Positions 1 through 7,331 of a stretch of DNA of 12,056 nt are shown in pieces (within the stretch, counting starts at the first letter, position 1; each line of letters begins with the position of its first letter). Both the position numbers and the translations under genes were made by a program. Source of the stretch: JBHHYN01 sp046757565 (GTDB taxonomy: Bacteria > Pseudomonadota > Gammaproteobacteria > Eutrophobiales > Eutrophobiaceae); contig JBHHYN010000091.1 of assembly GCA_046757565.1 (NCBI GenBank), positions 1-12,056 on the forward strand, in the 5' to 3' direction. A model generated the notes under the pieces. The model did not search any database. It worked only from the letters and a program-made list of their open reading frames with translations, and was not told the DNA's origin.

Positions 1-54
1 TCAGTTTTTATTCAAAAGTCTTTCTTGTTAACCCACAGATTCTGCTGAAGAGCC
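1..54 (-). mobile_element. Tip of an insertion sequence (left edge), ISL3-like
   Basis: Read on the minus strand, the sequence starting at 54 runs outward as GGCTCTTCAGCAGAATCTGT and on to the window edge. Positions 7-54 are a perfect reverse complement of 12009-12056, and identity stops exactly before GGCTCTTC on both sides (base 55 does not pair with 12008). A sharp boundary at a GG-initial sequence is what the tip of an insertion sequence looks like. From memory, ISL3-family terminal repeats begin GGCTCTT or similar; that family assignment is an inference. No transposase is visible because the element lies outside the window. Inside it, 55-138 holds no gene that I recognise, only the region downstream of the glutathione transferase gene. 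The short ORF that crosses the junction on the minus strand looks accidental. Confidence 0.6.
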
Positions 55-138
55 GGAATTATAAACACCCTGACGTCTGAAAGACACATCCGCTTCAGTC
101 CGGCGAGCTGTCCAGTTCTCTGGAACGCCACCCACGTT

Positions 139-1134
139 TCAGTTGATATTACTGAGTTTTTCCCTGCCATGGGGGGTCGTGAAATCGATGTCCGGACCGA
201 CCGGTACAATACGAGTAGGATTCACGGTTTCATGACTGCCATAATAATGCTGCTTGTTATAGGCGATATCGACGGTTCCGGCGATACCCGGTACCTGATA
301 CAGATCGCGGACATATCCCCACAGGTTCGGATAATCCACTATCCGTTTCTTGTTGCATTTGAAATGACCGACGTAAACGGGATCGAAACGGACCAGCGTC
401 GGAAACAGGCGCCAGTCGGCCTCGGTAATTTGATCCCCGGTTAAATAACGGCGTGATGCCAGACGCTCTTCCAGTGTATCGAGCGCATTAAAGAGATCCC
501 AAAATGCCTCTTCATAGGCCTCCTGGGTGGTGGCAAAACCGGCACGGTAGACACCGTTATTGATGTTCGGGTAGATAAACGCATTGAGTTCGTCTATCTC
601 TGCCCGTAACTCTGGCGGGTAAAAATCGGTATCCGGCACACCAAGGTGGTTGAAGGCGCTGTTAAACATGCGGATGATTTCCGATGACTCATTGGAGACG
701 ATGGTCTGTTTCTGCTTGTCCCATAAAGTTGGAACGGTGACACGCCCGGAATAGTTCGCATCGGCCATGGTGTAAATCTGATGCAGGTAGGCGACATGAT
801 TGACACAATCCGGGATTACACCGTGCCCCGGTTCAAAGGTCCATCCTTGCGATCCCATGAAAGCGTTTACGACAGACAGGGAAATAAACGCTTCCAGGCC
901 TTTCAGTTTGCGCAATATCAGGGTACGGTGGGCCCAGGGACAGGCAAGGGAGACATACAGATGATATCTGTCCGCTTCGGCCTTGAACCCGCCGCTACCT
1001 GAAGGGCCGGGCGAACCGTCCGCAGTGATCCAGTTGCGAAATTGCGACTCCTGCCTGACAAAGCGGCCACCGGTAGACTCGGTATCGTACCACTCGCTGT
1101 GCCATTGGCCTTCGACCATGATGTCTGTTGCCAT
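139..1134 (-). CDS. yqjG: Glutathionyl-hydroquinone reductase (Xi-class GST, YqjG/PcpF family)
   Basis: This 331-residue cytosolic enzyme should reduce glutathionyl-hydroquinones to hydroquinone plus oxidised glutathione, rescuing quinones that have reacted with GSH. The N-terminal thioredoxin-like domain carries the family signature CPWAHR with the catalytic cysteine at residue 65. A cis-Pro region follows (VPTLWDK, about 134-140), then the glutathione gamma-glutamyl-binding stretch SNESSEIIRMFN (147-158). The all-helical C-terminal domain has YRAGF (196-200), whose tyrosine matches the active-site tyrosine of the E. coli enzyme, and the conserved FKCNKKRIVDYPNLWGY block (258-274). Length and domain order match the family, so it looks intact. 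The ATG at 1134 has only a weak ribosome site upstream (GGGAC, distant); ATG at codon 6 is a less likely alternative. It lies 81 bp downstream of the pirin gene on the same strand, so co-transcription is plausible. Confidence 0.95.
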   Translation of the reverse strand: MATDIMVEGQWHSEWYDTESTGGRFVRQESQFRNWITADGSPGPSGSGGFKAEADRYHLYVSLACPWAHRTLILRKLKGLEAFISLSVVNAFMGSQGWTFEPGHGVIPDCVNHVAYLHQIYTMADANYSGRVTVPTLWDKQKQTIVSNESSEIIRMFNSAFNHLGVPDTDFYPPELRAEIDELNAFIYPNINNGVYRAGFATTQEAYEEAFWDLFNALDTLEERLASRRYLTGDQITEADWRLFPTLVRFDPVYVGHFKCNKKRIVDYPNLWGYVRDLYQVPGIAGTVDIAYNKQHYYGSHETVNPTRIVPVGPDIDFTTPHGREKLSNIN

Positions 1135-1215
1135 TTTTCGTGATTGTCCCGGGTTATGGATTACGCTAAGCCTTAAGGAAACCCTGATTAAGTCAGAGAT
1201 CCCTTAATTCTATCC

Positions 1216-2091
1216 TTAAAAAAGACCATTATTAAAATCGTCGAAGGCCTGCATGACTTCTGCGCGCGTATTCATGACAAATGGTCCACCCCGGGCAACC
1301 GGTTCATACAACGGTTGCGCTGCCAGTAATAAAACCTTTGTATCGGCCGCCATCGCCTGGATATGCACGCCGTCGCCTGGAGCCAGTATTGCTATGGTTC
1401 CACGCCGCAGTGGCGCAGTGGATTCGCCGGCGGAAATAATGGCCGCTTCGCCTTCGTAGACATAGACGAAGACGCTGGCATCTATGGAGACAGGTTCCCG
1501 TATCTCCGTGCCGCCAGGTAAGGAGATATCGAAATAGACGGGGGCGGTCGGTATCTCCTGCACCGGTCCCGTTGTCCCCCTCGCTGTGGTCCCGGCGATA
1601 ACCCGAATACTGACGCCGTCCTCATGGGTCTCTTCGGGGATCCCGCTCCTGTCGAATTCCTGATAGGCAGGCGGCGCCATTTTTTGCTCCTTGGGCAGGT
1701 TGACCCAGAGCTGAAAACCCCACATCAGTCCCGATTCCTGTTCCGGCATCTCCGAGTGGACGATACCCCGGCCCGCCCGCATCCATTGTACGCCGCCACT
1801 CTCAATAACCCCATCATGGCCATGGTTGTCTTTATGGCGCATGCGCCCGGCAAGCATATAGGTCACGGTATCGAAGCCGCGGTGAGGATGATCGGGAAAA
1901 CCGGCCAGGTAGTCCCTGGGGTCATCGCTGCGGAACTCATCCAGCAGCAGAAAGGGATCGACCATGTCCAGCTCACGTGAGGCAATGACTCGGTTCATCC
2001 TGACGCCGGCGCCGTCGGAATGGGGCATGCCTGTTGCCGTCCTGGCGACAGCGCGAAAGCGCGACTGGGTGGGTATCGATGTGTTCGTCAT
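1216..2091 (-). CDS. Pirin family bicupin protein
   Basis: A 291-residue protein with the pirin N-terminal cupin: DPFLLLDEF (45-53), HPHRGFDT (68-75), and the GRGIVHSEMP block (107-116). The four metal ligands expected from E. coli YhhW and human pirin are present as His68, His70, His112 and Glu114, with the YhhW spacing. A C-terminal pirin domain follows (about 185-285; PVYFDISLPGG at the start, FVMNTRAEVMQAF near the end). Family members bind Fe or other metals; some oxidise quercetin in vitro and some act as redox sensors. The true substrate cannot be read from the sequence. The ATG at 2091 lacks a clear Shine-Dalgarno site, and a start at codon 22 (MPHSDGAGV) is possible, since residues before it are less conserved in the family. 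It is followed by the glutathione transferase gene, fitting a quinone or electrophile response role. Confidence 0.93.
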   Translation of the reverse strand: MTNTSIPTQSRFRAVARTATGMPHSDGAGVRMNRVIASRELDMVDPFLLLDEFRSDDPRDYLAGFPDHPHRGFDTVTYMLAGRMRHKDNHGHDGVIESGGVQWMRAGRGIVHSEMPEQESGLMWGFQLWVNLPKEQKMAPPAYQEFDRSGIPEETHEDGVSIRVIAGTTARGTTGPVQEIPTAPVYFDISLPGGTEIREPVSIDASVFVYVYEGEAAIISAGESTAPLRRGTIAILAPGDGVHIQAMAADTKVLLLAAQPLYEPVARGGPFVMNTRAEVMQAFDDFNNGLF

Positions 2092-2376
2092 TCGGTGTGT
2101 TCAGTCATCACGCATAAAGTATCCGGCATGATTGAAACCGGCAAGTGGTTGCTGTCCGGTGTAACGGCTCCGGTGACTTTACCGGCTGCCAGTACGGCAG
2201 CAGACAAAGCCACGGATCATCTTCCTGCATCTGCTCCGGCACAGTCGGATGATCCCTGGTATCTGTTTATCCGTGACCTCATAAGGGTAAGCGCGTCACC
2301 ATCAATGATGGTGACGCGTTTTGCTTACGGATCCTCTCTATACCTGCTGTAGTTGATCAGGGGTAAGCGCTCTCAT
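2092..2376. other. 285-bp intergenic region between the CDGSH and pirin genes
   Basis: No gene is convincing here. A plus-strand frame is open from before 2128 (an ATG at 2128, reading MIETGKWLLSGV) to a stop at 2350-2352. It has Ala/Pro/Ser-rich composition, no recognisable domain and no good ribosome site. It also runs straight through the terminator hairpin at 2287-2328, which argues against it. On the minus strand, about 45 bp upstream of the pirin start, there is a weak promoter-like pair (TTGCCG, 17 bp, TACTTT). I see nothing else in it. Confidence 0.5.
2287..2328 (+). terminator. Strong intrinsic terminator-like hairpin (plus strand)
   Basis: CGCGTCACCATC (2292-2303) and GATGGTGACGCG (2307-2318) form a perfect 12-bp stem with a 3-nt loop, followed by TTTT at 2319-2322. 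An outer GTAAG/CTTAC pair (2287-2291 and 2324-2328) flanks the structure. The T-run lies on the plus-strand side only. On the minus strand the stem is followed by CTTACCC, so it should stop plus-strand transcription. No recognised plus-strand gene lies upstream. Confidence 0.7.
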
Positions 2377-2622
2377 CTATCCTGCGTGGGAGCCATCGCA
2401 ATAGGGAGGATTCTTGGTCTGTTTACACATGCACAAATGTGCTTCGCCACTCTCTGAAGGTGTAAAACTCATGGGTGTGAACGACGTCTCTTTATGGGAG
2501 CCATCGCAATAGGGCTGACCGCTGGATCTACCGCAGGCACACCAGTAATACTCTTGGCCGGCTTCCAGATTGACTGCCAGGGGTGCGTCACCTGCTCGTG
2601 TGGGGTTTTCGGAATCGGACAT
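2377..2622 (-). CDS. Tandem CDGSH-type iron-sulfur protein
   Basis: An 81-residue protein with two CDGSH [2Fe-2S] sites. Site 1 has Cys28, Cys30, Cys39 and His43 (CACG then YCDGSH); site 2 has Cys64, Cys66, Cys75 and His79 (CMC then YCDGSH). The three-Cys-one-His ligand set and spacing match the family exactly, and the two-domain arrangement is the common bacterial and CISD3-like form. Such clusters are redox active and labile, so electron transfer or redox sensing is the usual proposal; no specific reaction is established for this type. There is no signal peptide or membrane helix, so it should be cytosolic. The start at 2622 is supported by AGGAG five bases upstream. It is divergent from the LysR gene with about 200 bp between, making it the most likely direct regulatory target of that protein. 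Confidence 0.93.
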   Translation of the reverse strand: MSDSENPTRAGDAPLAVNLEAGQEYYWCACGRSSGQPYCDGSHKETSFTPMSFTPSESGEAHLCMCKQTKNPPYCDGSHAG

Positions 2623-2760
2623 GTCATCTCCTCTCGTTAGAATATCGAACTCAATACTACCTGGAATCTCTGATGTGAACCCAGAAGTTCCATAAATTTA
2701 CCCGTTGCCGGTCACTTAATCAGGCCACCAACAGGGATAGTTGATCTTATACCTTCCTTA

Positions 2761-2789
2761 TTTAATTGATAATAATCGCTTTAATTGAT
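2761..2789. repeat. 10-bp direct repeat in the LysR/CDGSH control region
   Basis: TTTAATTGAT occurs at 2761-2770 and again at 2780-2789, a spacing of 19 bp, or a little under two helical turns. The surrounding 2690-2815 stretch is clearly more AT-rich than the genes. It lies 30-60 bp before the LysR ATG and on the path to the divergent CDGSH gene. That makes it a candidate operator for the LysR protein, though LysR sites are usually dyads and I could not place a clean T-N11-A box. Confidence 0.4.
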
Positions 2790-2820
2790 TCTTTATCCCG
2801 TATTATGGGACAATAAAACG

Positions 2821-3738
2821 ATGGATCGTATCCGGGCCATGCAGGTATTCATCGAGGTATCCAGGCGGGAAGGGTTTGCAGCCGCCGCACGGCAACTGCA
2901 TCTGTCAACCACCGCAGTCAGCCGCAACGTCATGGAACTGGAGGACTGGTTAGGGGTGCAGTTGTTTAATCGAACGACCCGCCACCTGAGCCTGACCGAG
3001 GCGGGCAGGGCCTACCTGGAGAGGTGTACTCATATCGTAAACGATGTGGATAACCTGGAAAACATATCCAGGGATTTACATCAAAATCCACAGGGCCGCA
3101 TCAAGGTGACGGCCCCCGTTTTCATGGGCCGGCAGTTTTTGAGCCCGATCCTGCCCGAGTTCCTGCAACGCTATCCGGGCATAGCGGTGAACCTGCATCT
3201 GGTAGACCGTTATGTCAACCTGGTGGATGAGGGATTTGATGTGGCGCTGCGCATTGCCAAACTGGCCGATTCAAACCTGGTTTCGCGGAGACTTGGCGCC
3301 ATGCGGATGGTGATGGTCGCTGCTCCCTCCTTTATCGAGAAGTATGGGGTTCCGGAGTCGCTCAATGCGCTACAGAACTTTAACTGTGTGGTCGACAGTG
3401 TCGCCGATTATCATGAACGCTGGCCATTGATCGATCACAACGGGCCGGTCAACGTCCGGGTTGAAAGTAATCTGAGCATCAACAGTGGCGAACTTGTCAG
3501 GGACATGGTGATAGCGGGTGTCGGCATTTCGATTTTGCCGGATTTTTTTGTCGCCGAAGACCTGCGTGCGGGAAGACTGATCCTGGTTTTGCCCGATGGG
3601 GTCAATAAAAACGCGACCATTTCCGCCGTCTATCCGCAGGGCCGTTATTTGTCCAGCAGTGTCCGGGTATTTATCGATTTTCTGGTGGAGCACGCCGGGA
3701 TTTTGTCCAGCCCATGTTTGAACTTGTCATCCTCCTGA
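2821..3738 (+). CDS. LysR-family transcriptional regulator (CrgA-like subgroup)
   Basis: A 305-residue regulator. The N-terminal winged helix-turn-helix spans about residues 1-60 (recognition region LHLSTTAVSRNVMELE, then LGVQLFNRTTRHLSLTEAG). A linker helix (about 65-90) follows, then a periplasmic-binding-protein-like effector domain (about 92-290). The opening MDRIRAMQVFIEV and the RTTR wing are typical of the large CrgA/AaeR-type subgroup. The frame is open further upstream to a TTG at 2785, but the family N-terminus begins at the ATG at 2821, so that start is chosen. It is divergent from the CDGSH gene and convergent with the lipid-salvage fusion gene, which it nearly abuts (15 bp). By the usual LysR logic it would control itself and the leftward CDGSH/pirin/GST genes. 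The inducer is unknown; a quinone or aromatic is inferred from those neighbours. Confidence 0.93.
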   Translation: MDRIRAMQVFIEVSRREGFAAAARQLHLSTTAVSRNVMELEDWLGVQLFNRTTRHLSLTEAGRAYLERCTHIVNDVDNLENISRDLHQNPQGRIKVTAPVFMGRQFLSPILPEFLQRYPGIAVNLHLVDRYVNLVDEGFDVALRIAKLADSNLVSRRLGAMRMVMVAAPSFIEKYGVPESLNALQNFNCVVDSVADYHERWPLIDHNGPVNVRVESNLSINSGELVRDMVIAGVGISILPDFFVAEDLRAGRLILVLPDGVNKNATISAVYPQGRYLSSSVRVFIDFLVEHAGILSSPCLNLSSS

Positions 3739-3753
3739 AGAGGCTCGCAGCGG

Positions 3754-6700
3754 CTACGTCGAGGCAACGAGTTCCAGCAGCCTGGCCCTGACCGCGTTGA
3801 CATCAGTTTTGCCACTTCCCAGTTTCGGGATTGCCTGGACGGTGAAAATTTCTGCCGGTACCATGAGCGGATTGCAGTCTGCGTTGAGCAAGGCCTGTTT
3901 CAGGGCCCCGCTATCGATCTCTTTGTCAACCAGCAACACGATCTTCTCCCCTTTCTGCTCATCGGGAAGATTGACGGCCACCAGTTCCAGCTCCAGGTCA
4001 TCCAGAATGTGGCGGACCTGCTCCTCGACGGCGCTGAGACTGACCATCTCACCACCCAGTTTGGCGAAGCGGGAGTAGCGATCGACGATAGTCAGGAAAC
4101 CATCCTTGTCGACGTGGCCCTTGTCGCCGGTCTTGTACCAGCGTTGGCCGCCGCTGTCGATGATGACCTCCCGCGTCCTGTCGGGATCATGCAGATAGCC
4201 GAGCATGACCTGGGCGCCGCCGATCAGGATTAAGCCATCATTCCCTGTCGGCAGTTCCTGTAAACTGTCCGGATCGACAATGCGGAAGCCGGTGCCGGGT
4301 AAGGGCATGCCTACCGTACCGGTTTTAGCCCCGATCTGCACTTTCCAGAACCGGGTGTCCAGGTGATCGGGGATATTGACGCTGGCAACCGGTGTGGTCT
4401 CCGTTGCCCCGTAACCCTCGTAGATCTCTTTATTGAATTTCAGTTTAAAGGCATCCCGCACGGCGGGACTCAATTTTTCCGCACCTGCCACAACGATGCG
4501 TAGCGGCTCCAGCATCAGGGGGTGTACATGCGGGTTCCGGGTGTAGAGGCGCAGAAAGGTGGAGGTGCTGCAAAAAATCGTGGCACGGTAGCGGGCAATG
4601 GCCCTGGCAACATTCACGCTATCAGTGGGATCGGGATGACTCACCACGGCGATTCCTTCGATCAGGGGCATGAACAGGGTCACCGTCAGACCAAAGGCAT
4701 GGAACAGTGGCAGGCCGGCCATCACCACATCCGTGTCTTGTGTATTCAACACATCCGAGACCTGTTTCAGATTGGCCATGATATTGCGATGACTCAGCAT
4801 GACGCCTTTCGGCCGGCCTTCACTGCCGCTGGAAAAGAGGATGGCGGCAGGGTCGTCCAGACCTGTTTTTTTGCAGAACAGTGGCCGCAACAGCCAGGCC
4901 GGGAACAGCCGCAGCATTGCCATGGTGGCGGCTCTGGTGAAATGGCCTGTCCGATCGCTCAACTCCTCCATGTAATAGACGTTTAATTCCTGAAACAGGG
5001 GAGTGAGCGTGACCCCCTTCTTTTTCAGCCTCTGTACAAATTCCTTTGAGGTATAGATGCTTCTTATGTCGGCCTCACGGATTGCTGTGAGCAGGGCCTC
5101 CCTGTTTGCCGTGTAATTCAGGTTGACAACTGTCTTGCCGCGAAGGAGTACTGCCATATTGGCAAACGCGCCGGCACTGCCTGCCGGGAGTAACAACCCG
5201 ATATTCTGTTCCGGGCTGTTTTGTCCTATGAGCCGGGAAAAACAGATGCCGGCTGTGGCCAGCCTGTAGAAGGAGAGGGGTTCGCCGCTGGTATCGGCAA
5301 TAGCGGTCTCCGCGCCAAGACGTTTAACCGTGGTAAGCCAGGCTGGGGCCAGGGGCAGTAGTGAATCCGTATGGCGTTGCCATGCTGTAATCGATAGATC
5401 AAACACCCGCTTTTTTAACTCTTCAGCGCTGCTATCCATAGGCATGGGATTGCCGAAGGCAACGATGATGTCCCGTTTAATTCCCTTGCCCCGGATGGAT
5501 TTAAGTTTTTCGCTGGAGCGCGAGAACCAGGTGCCCCAGAGGCCCCTGAGATAAAAAGGCAATATGACTCCATCAGCCCCGGCGGCCGACTTCTCATAGC
5601 CACGTTTGAATTCGGCAAGTTGTCCCGAACGGCTGATTGTTCCTTCGGGGAATAGACAAACCACATCGCCCCGGTTAAGCAGTTCCGTAATGGCTTTAAT
5701 TGCGCCTTTGCTGGCGCCACTGCCGATCGGTACGACACCAAAAAAATCCAGGAACCACTTCAGATACCAGTGTTGGTAAATGGTTTTATCCATGACGAAA
5801 CGTATGGGACGGGGAGAGGCCATCTGTACGATGGCCCAGTCGATCCAGCTGATGTGGTTGCCCAGCATCAACACACCGCCACGCTCCGGTATATTTTTCA
5901 TGCCGATGACCTCCAGACTGTAGCGCTGCCCGATGACGAAACCGGCCAGGAACCGCACCAGTGATTGAGGCAATTTGTACAGGGTGTAGAGGGCCCCCCC
6001 CACCGCCACGATCAGCAACAGGGTAAACAGGCCCTTGCTGCCCAGGCCAATAATCGCGAACAGGGCGGTCAGGCCGAGGAAACCCAGCATGGTAATGTTC
6101 TGGATGAAGTTATTCCCGGCCAGTATCCGGCCAAGTTCATGTTCGCCGGCATGAAACTGGATGAGTGCGTTAAGAGGGATAATGAATAGTCCGCCAAACA
6201 TCCCCAGCAGCATGAAATTCAGGGCCTGTGTGGCAGGCGTGCCCAGTCCCGGCAATAACAGCAGACAGACAGCAACCCCGAAAGAGCCTATCGGTATCAG
6301 TCCGGTTTCAATATGATCCCCGGACACGCGCCCCGCTATGAGCGATCCCAGCATGATGCCGATCCCGGCACAGGCCATCATGCCTTGCACAACAGCGGTA
6401 TTGGTCAGGGACAAATTTGCTTTTGCGAAGGCGGGAAAGGCGGCCAGAAGGACCTGGCCAATAGACCAGAAGATGGAAAGGCCGATGATGGAGAGGATAA
6501 TCACCTCCCGATCCATCACGATATTCAGGTTGTTGCGGAGATAGTTGCCACGGCGATATCGATTCCAGTCGAAGTGCATGCTCTCCTCGACGGCCTGTTT
6601 TTGTGGCAGTGCATAGGCCATGGATAGTTCAACGCCTGTCCCAGCCACAAGAAACCAGCCAATCGGGGCGATAGCCTGGAGTAACTGATTTGTCCCCTGG

Positions 6701-7212
6701 TAATCGACTCCCGACAGATAGCCCTCAAACAGGATAGAGAAGATAAAGGTGCCGGCGAGGATAGCGATGGTGGTAGTGGCCTGGACCACCCCGTTTGCCC
6801 ATCCCAGCTGCTCTTTGCCCACCAGCTCCTTGATATAGCCATATTTGGCAGGCGAATAAAAGGCGCTTTGTAAGGCCAGCAAAAAGGTCATGGCAAAGGC
6901 GGGCCAGAACAGACCCAGGTAGTAAAACAGGGTGATGAAGGCCGTCAGCCCCACTGCCGCCCAGGCGCTGAAGCGCATGACGCGGTTTTTCGGGTATTTA
7001 TCCGAGAGGTAGCCGGCCGGGGTAAACAACAGGATGAAGGGCAGGAGGATGAGGGCATTGACGATGGCGGTCAGGATGATCTGGATGTGCCCGTCATAGA
7101 TCTTGAAGATGGTGTTCTGGATGACGATCTTGTGCCCCAGATCGACAAAGGCGTTAAGGAAGATCATGAGGGTGTAAGGCGGAAACCCCGTGATCCTGAA
7201 TAATCTACCCAT
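3754..7212 (-). CDS. aas: LplT-PlsC-Aas trifunctional lysophospholipid transporter/acyltransferase/acyl-ACP synthetase
   Basis: A single 1152-residue inner-membrane protein with three modules. Residues 1-415 are an MFS transporter like LplT, which flips lysophospholipid inward (TPAGYLSDKYPKNRVMR, 64-80, is MFS motif A). Residues 430-625 are a PlsC-type acyltransferase: NHISWID (452-458) gives the catalytic HX4D, with His453 and Asp458, and FPEGTISRSG (521-530) is the glycerophosphate-binding motif. Residues 640-1150 are an adenylate-forming acyl-ACP synthetase: SSGSEGRPKG (794-803) is the P-loop, followed by YGATET (934-939), YKTGD (1026-1030), GGEM (1053-1056), and the catalytic Lys1135 in GSGKTD. 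In E. coli LplT (about 400 aa) and Aas (about 720 aa) are separate; together they import 2-acyl-lysophospholipids and re-acylate position 1 using ACP-bound acyl groups. All motifs are intact. The ATG at 7212 has GGGAGGG about ten bases upstream, and the nearby upstream ATG is out of frame and stops at once. Confidence 0.95.
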   Translation of the reverse strand: MGRLFRITGFPPYTLMIFLNAFVDLGHKIVIQNTIFKIYDGHIQIILTAIVNALILLPFILLFTPAGYLSDKYPKNRVMRFSAWAAVGLTAFITLFYYLGLFWPAFAMTFLLALQSAFYSPAKYGYIKELVGKEQLGWANGVVQATTTIAILAGTFIFSILFEGYLSGVDYQGTNQLLQAIAPIGWFLVAGTGVELSMAYALPQKQAVEESMHFDWNRYRRGNYLRNNLNIVMDREVIILSIIGLSIFWSIGQVLLAAFPAFAKANLSLTNTAVVQGMMACAGIGIMLGSLIAGRVSGDHIETGLIPIGSFGVAVCLLLLPGLGTPATQALNFMLLGMFGGLFIIPLNALIQFHAGEHELGRILAGNNFIQNITMLGFLGLTALFAIIGLGSKGLFTLLLIVAVGGALYTLYKLPQSLVRFLAGFVIGQRYSLEVIGMKNIPERGGVLMLGNHISWIDWAIVQMASPRPIRFVMDKTIYQHWYLKWFLDFFGVVPIGSGASKGAIKAITELLNRGDVVCLFPEGTISRSGQLAEFKRGYEKSAAGADGVILPFYLRGLWGTWFSRSSEKLKSIRGKGIKRDIIVAFGNPMPMDSSAEELKKRVFDLSITAWQRHTDSLLPLAPAWLTTVKRLGAETAIADTSGEPLSFYRLATAGICFSRLIGQNSPEQNIGLLLPAGSAGAFANMAVLLRGKTVVNLNYTANREALLTAIREADIRSIYTSKEFVQRLKKKGVTLTPLFQELNVYYMEELSDRTGHFTRAATMAMLRLFPAWLLRPLFCKKTGLDDPAAILFSSGSEGRPKGVMLSHRNIMANLKQVSDVLNTQDTDVVMAGLPLFHAFGLTVTLFMPLIEGIAVVSHPDPTDSVNVARAIARYRATIFCSTSTFLRLYTRNPHVHPLMLEPLRIVVAGAEKLSPAVRDAFKLKFNKEIYEGYGATETTPVASVNIPDHLDTRFWKVQIGAKTGTVGMPLPGTGFRIVDPDSLQELPTGNDGLILIGGAQVMLGYLHDPDRTREVIIDSGGQRWYKTGDKGHVDKDGFLTIVDRYSRFAKLGGEMVSLSAVEEQVRHILDDLELELVAVNLPDEQKGEKIVLLVDKEIDSGALKQALLNADCNPLMVPAEIFTVQAIPKLGSGKTDVNAVRARLLELVAST

Positions 7213-7269
7213 AGCGACGCATCCCTCCCGATTAATTCATTTATTCCGTTTGGTTTTTTATTCTCTACA

Positions 7270-7296
7270 TTGGTTCGCCGGTTTTTCCTATATGAT
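7270..7296 (+). promoter_or_regulatory. Possible promoter for the MFS exporter
   Basis: TTGGTT at 7270-7275 and TATGAT at 7291-7296 resemble sigma70 boxes, but the 15-bp spacer is short. An overlapping ACATTG at 7267 gives 18 bp with a poorer box. Initiation would fall near 7303, leaving about 29 bases before the ATG at 7332. The whole 113-bp divergent region (7213-7325) is AT-rich and must also hold the leftward promoter of the lipid-salvage gene. Confidence 0.35.
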
Positions 7297-7331
7297 ACAG
7301 GCTATTTTAAATCAATACGCCCCGATTGCTC

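Noticed and set aside
12..209. Minus-strand ORF of 65 codons crossing the left IS boundary
   Set aside because: It overlaps the 3' end of the glutathione transferase gene in another frame, and its tail is the same repeat-encoded peptide as at the right edge. No independent support.
2020..2352. Plus-strand ORF of 110 codons antisense to the pirin start
   Set aside because: Low-complexity composition, no domain, no ribosome site, overlap with the well-supported pirin gene, and passage through a strong terminator hairpin.
2785..2820. N-terminal extension of the LysR protein from TTG at 2785
   Set aside because: The family N-terminus is MDRIRAMQVF at 2821; the extension covers the AT-rich promoter region.
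4522..4986. Plus-strand 154-codon ORF within the lipid-salvage gene
   Set aside because: Antisense shadow of the synthetase domain, His/Gln/Gly-rich with no recognisable domain, while the opposite frame has every catalytic motif.
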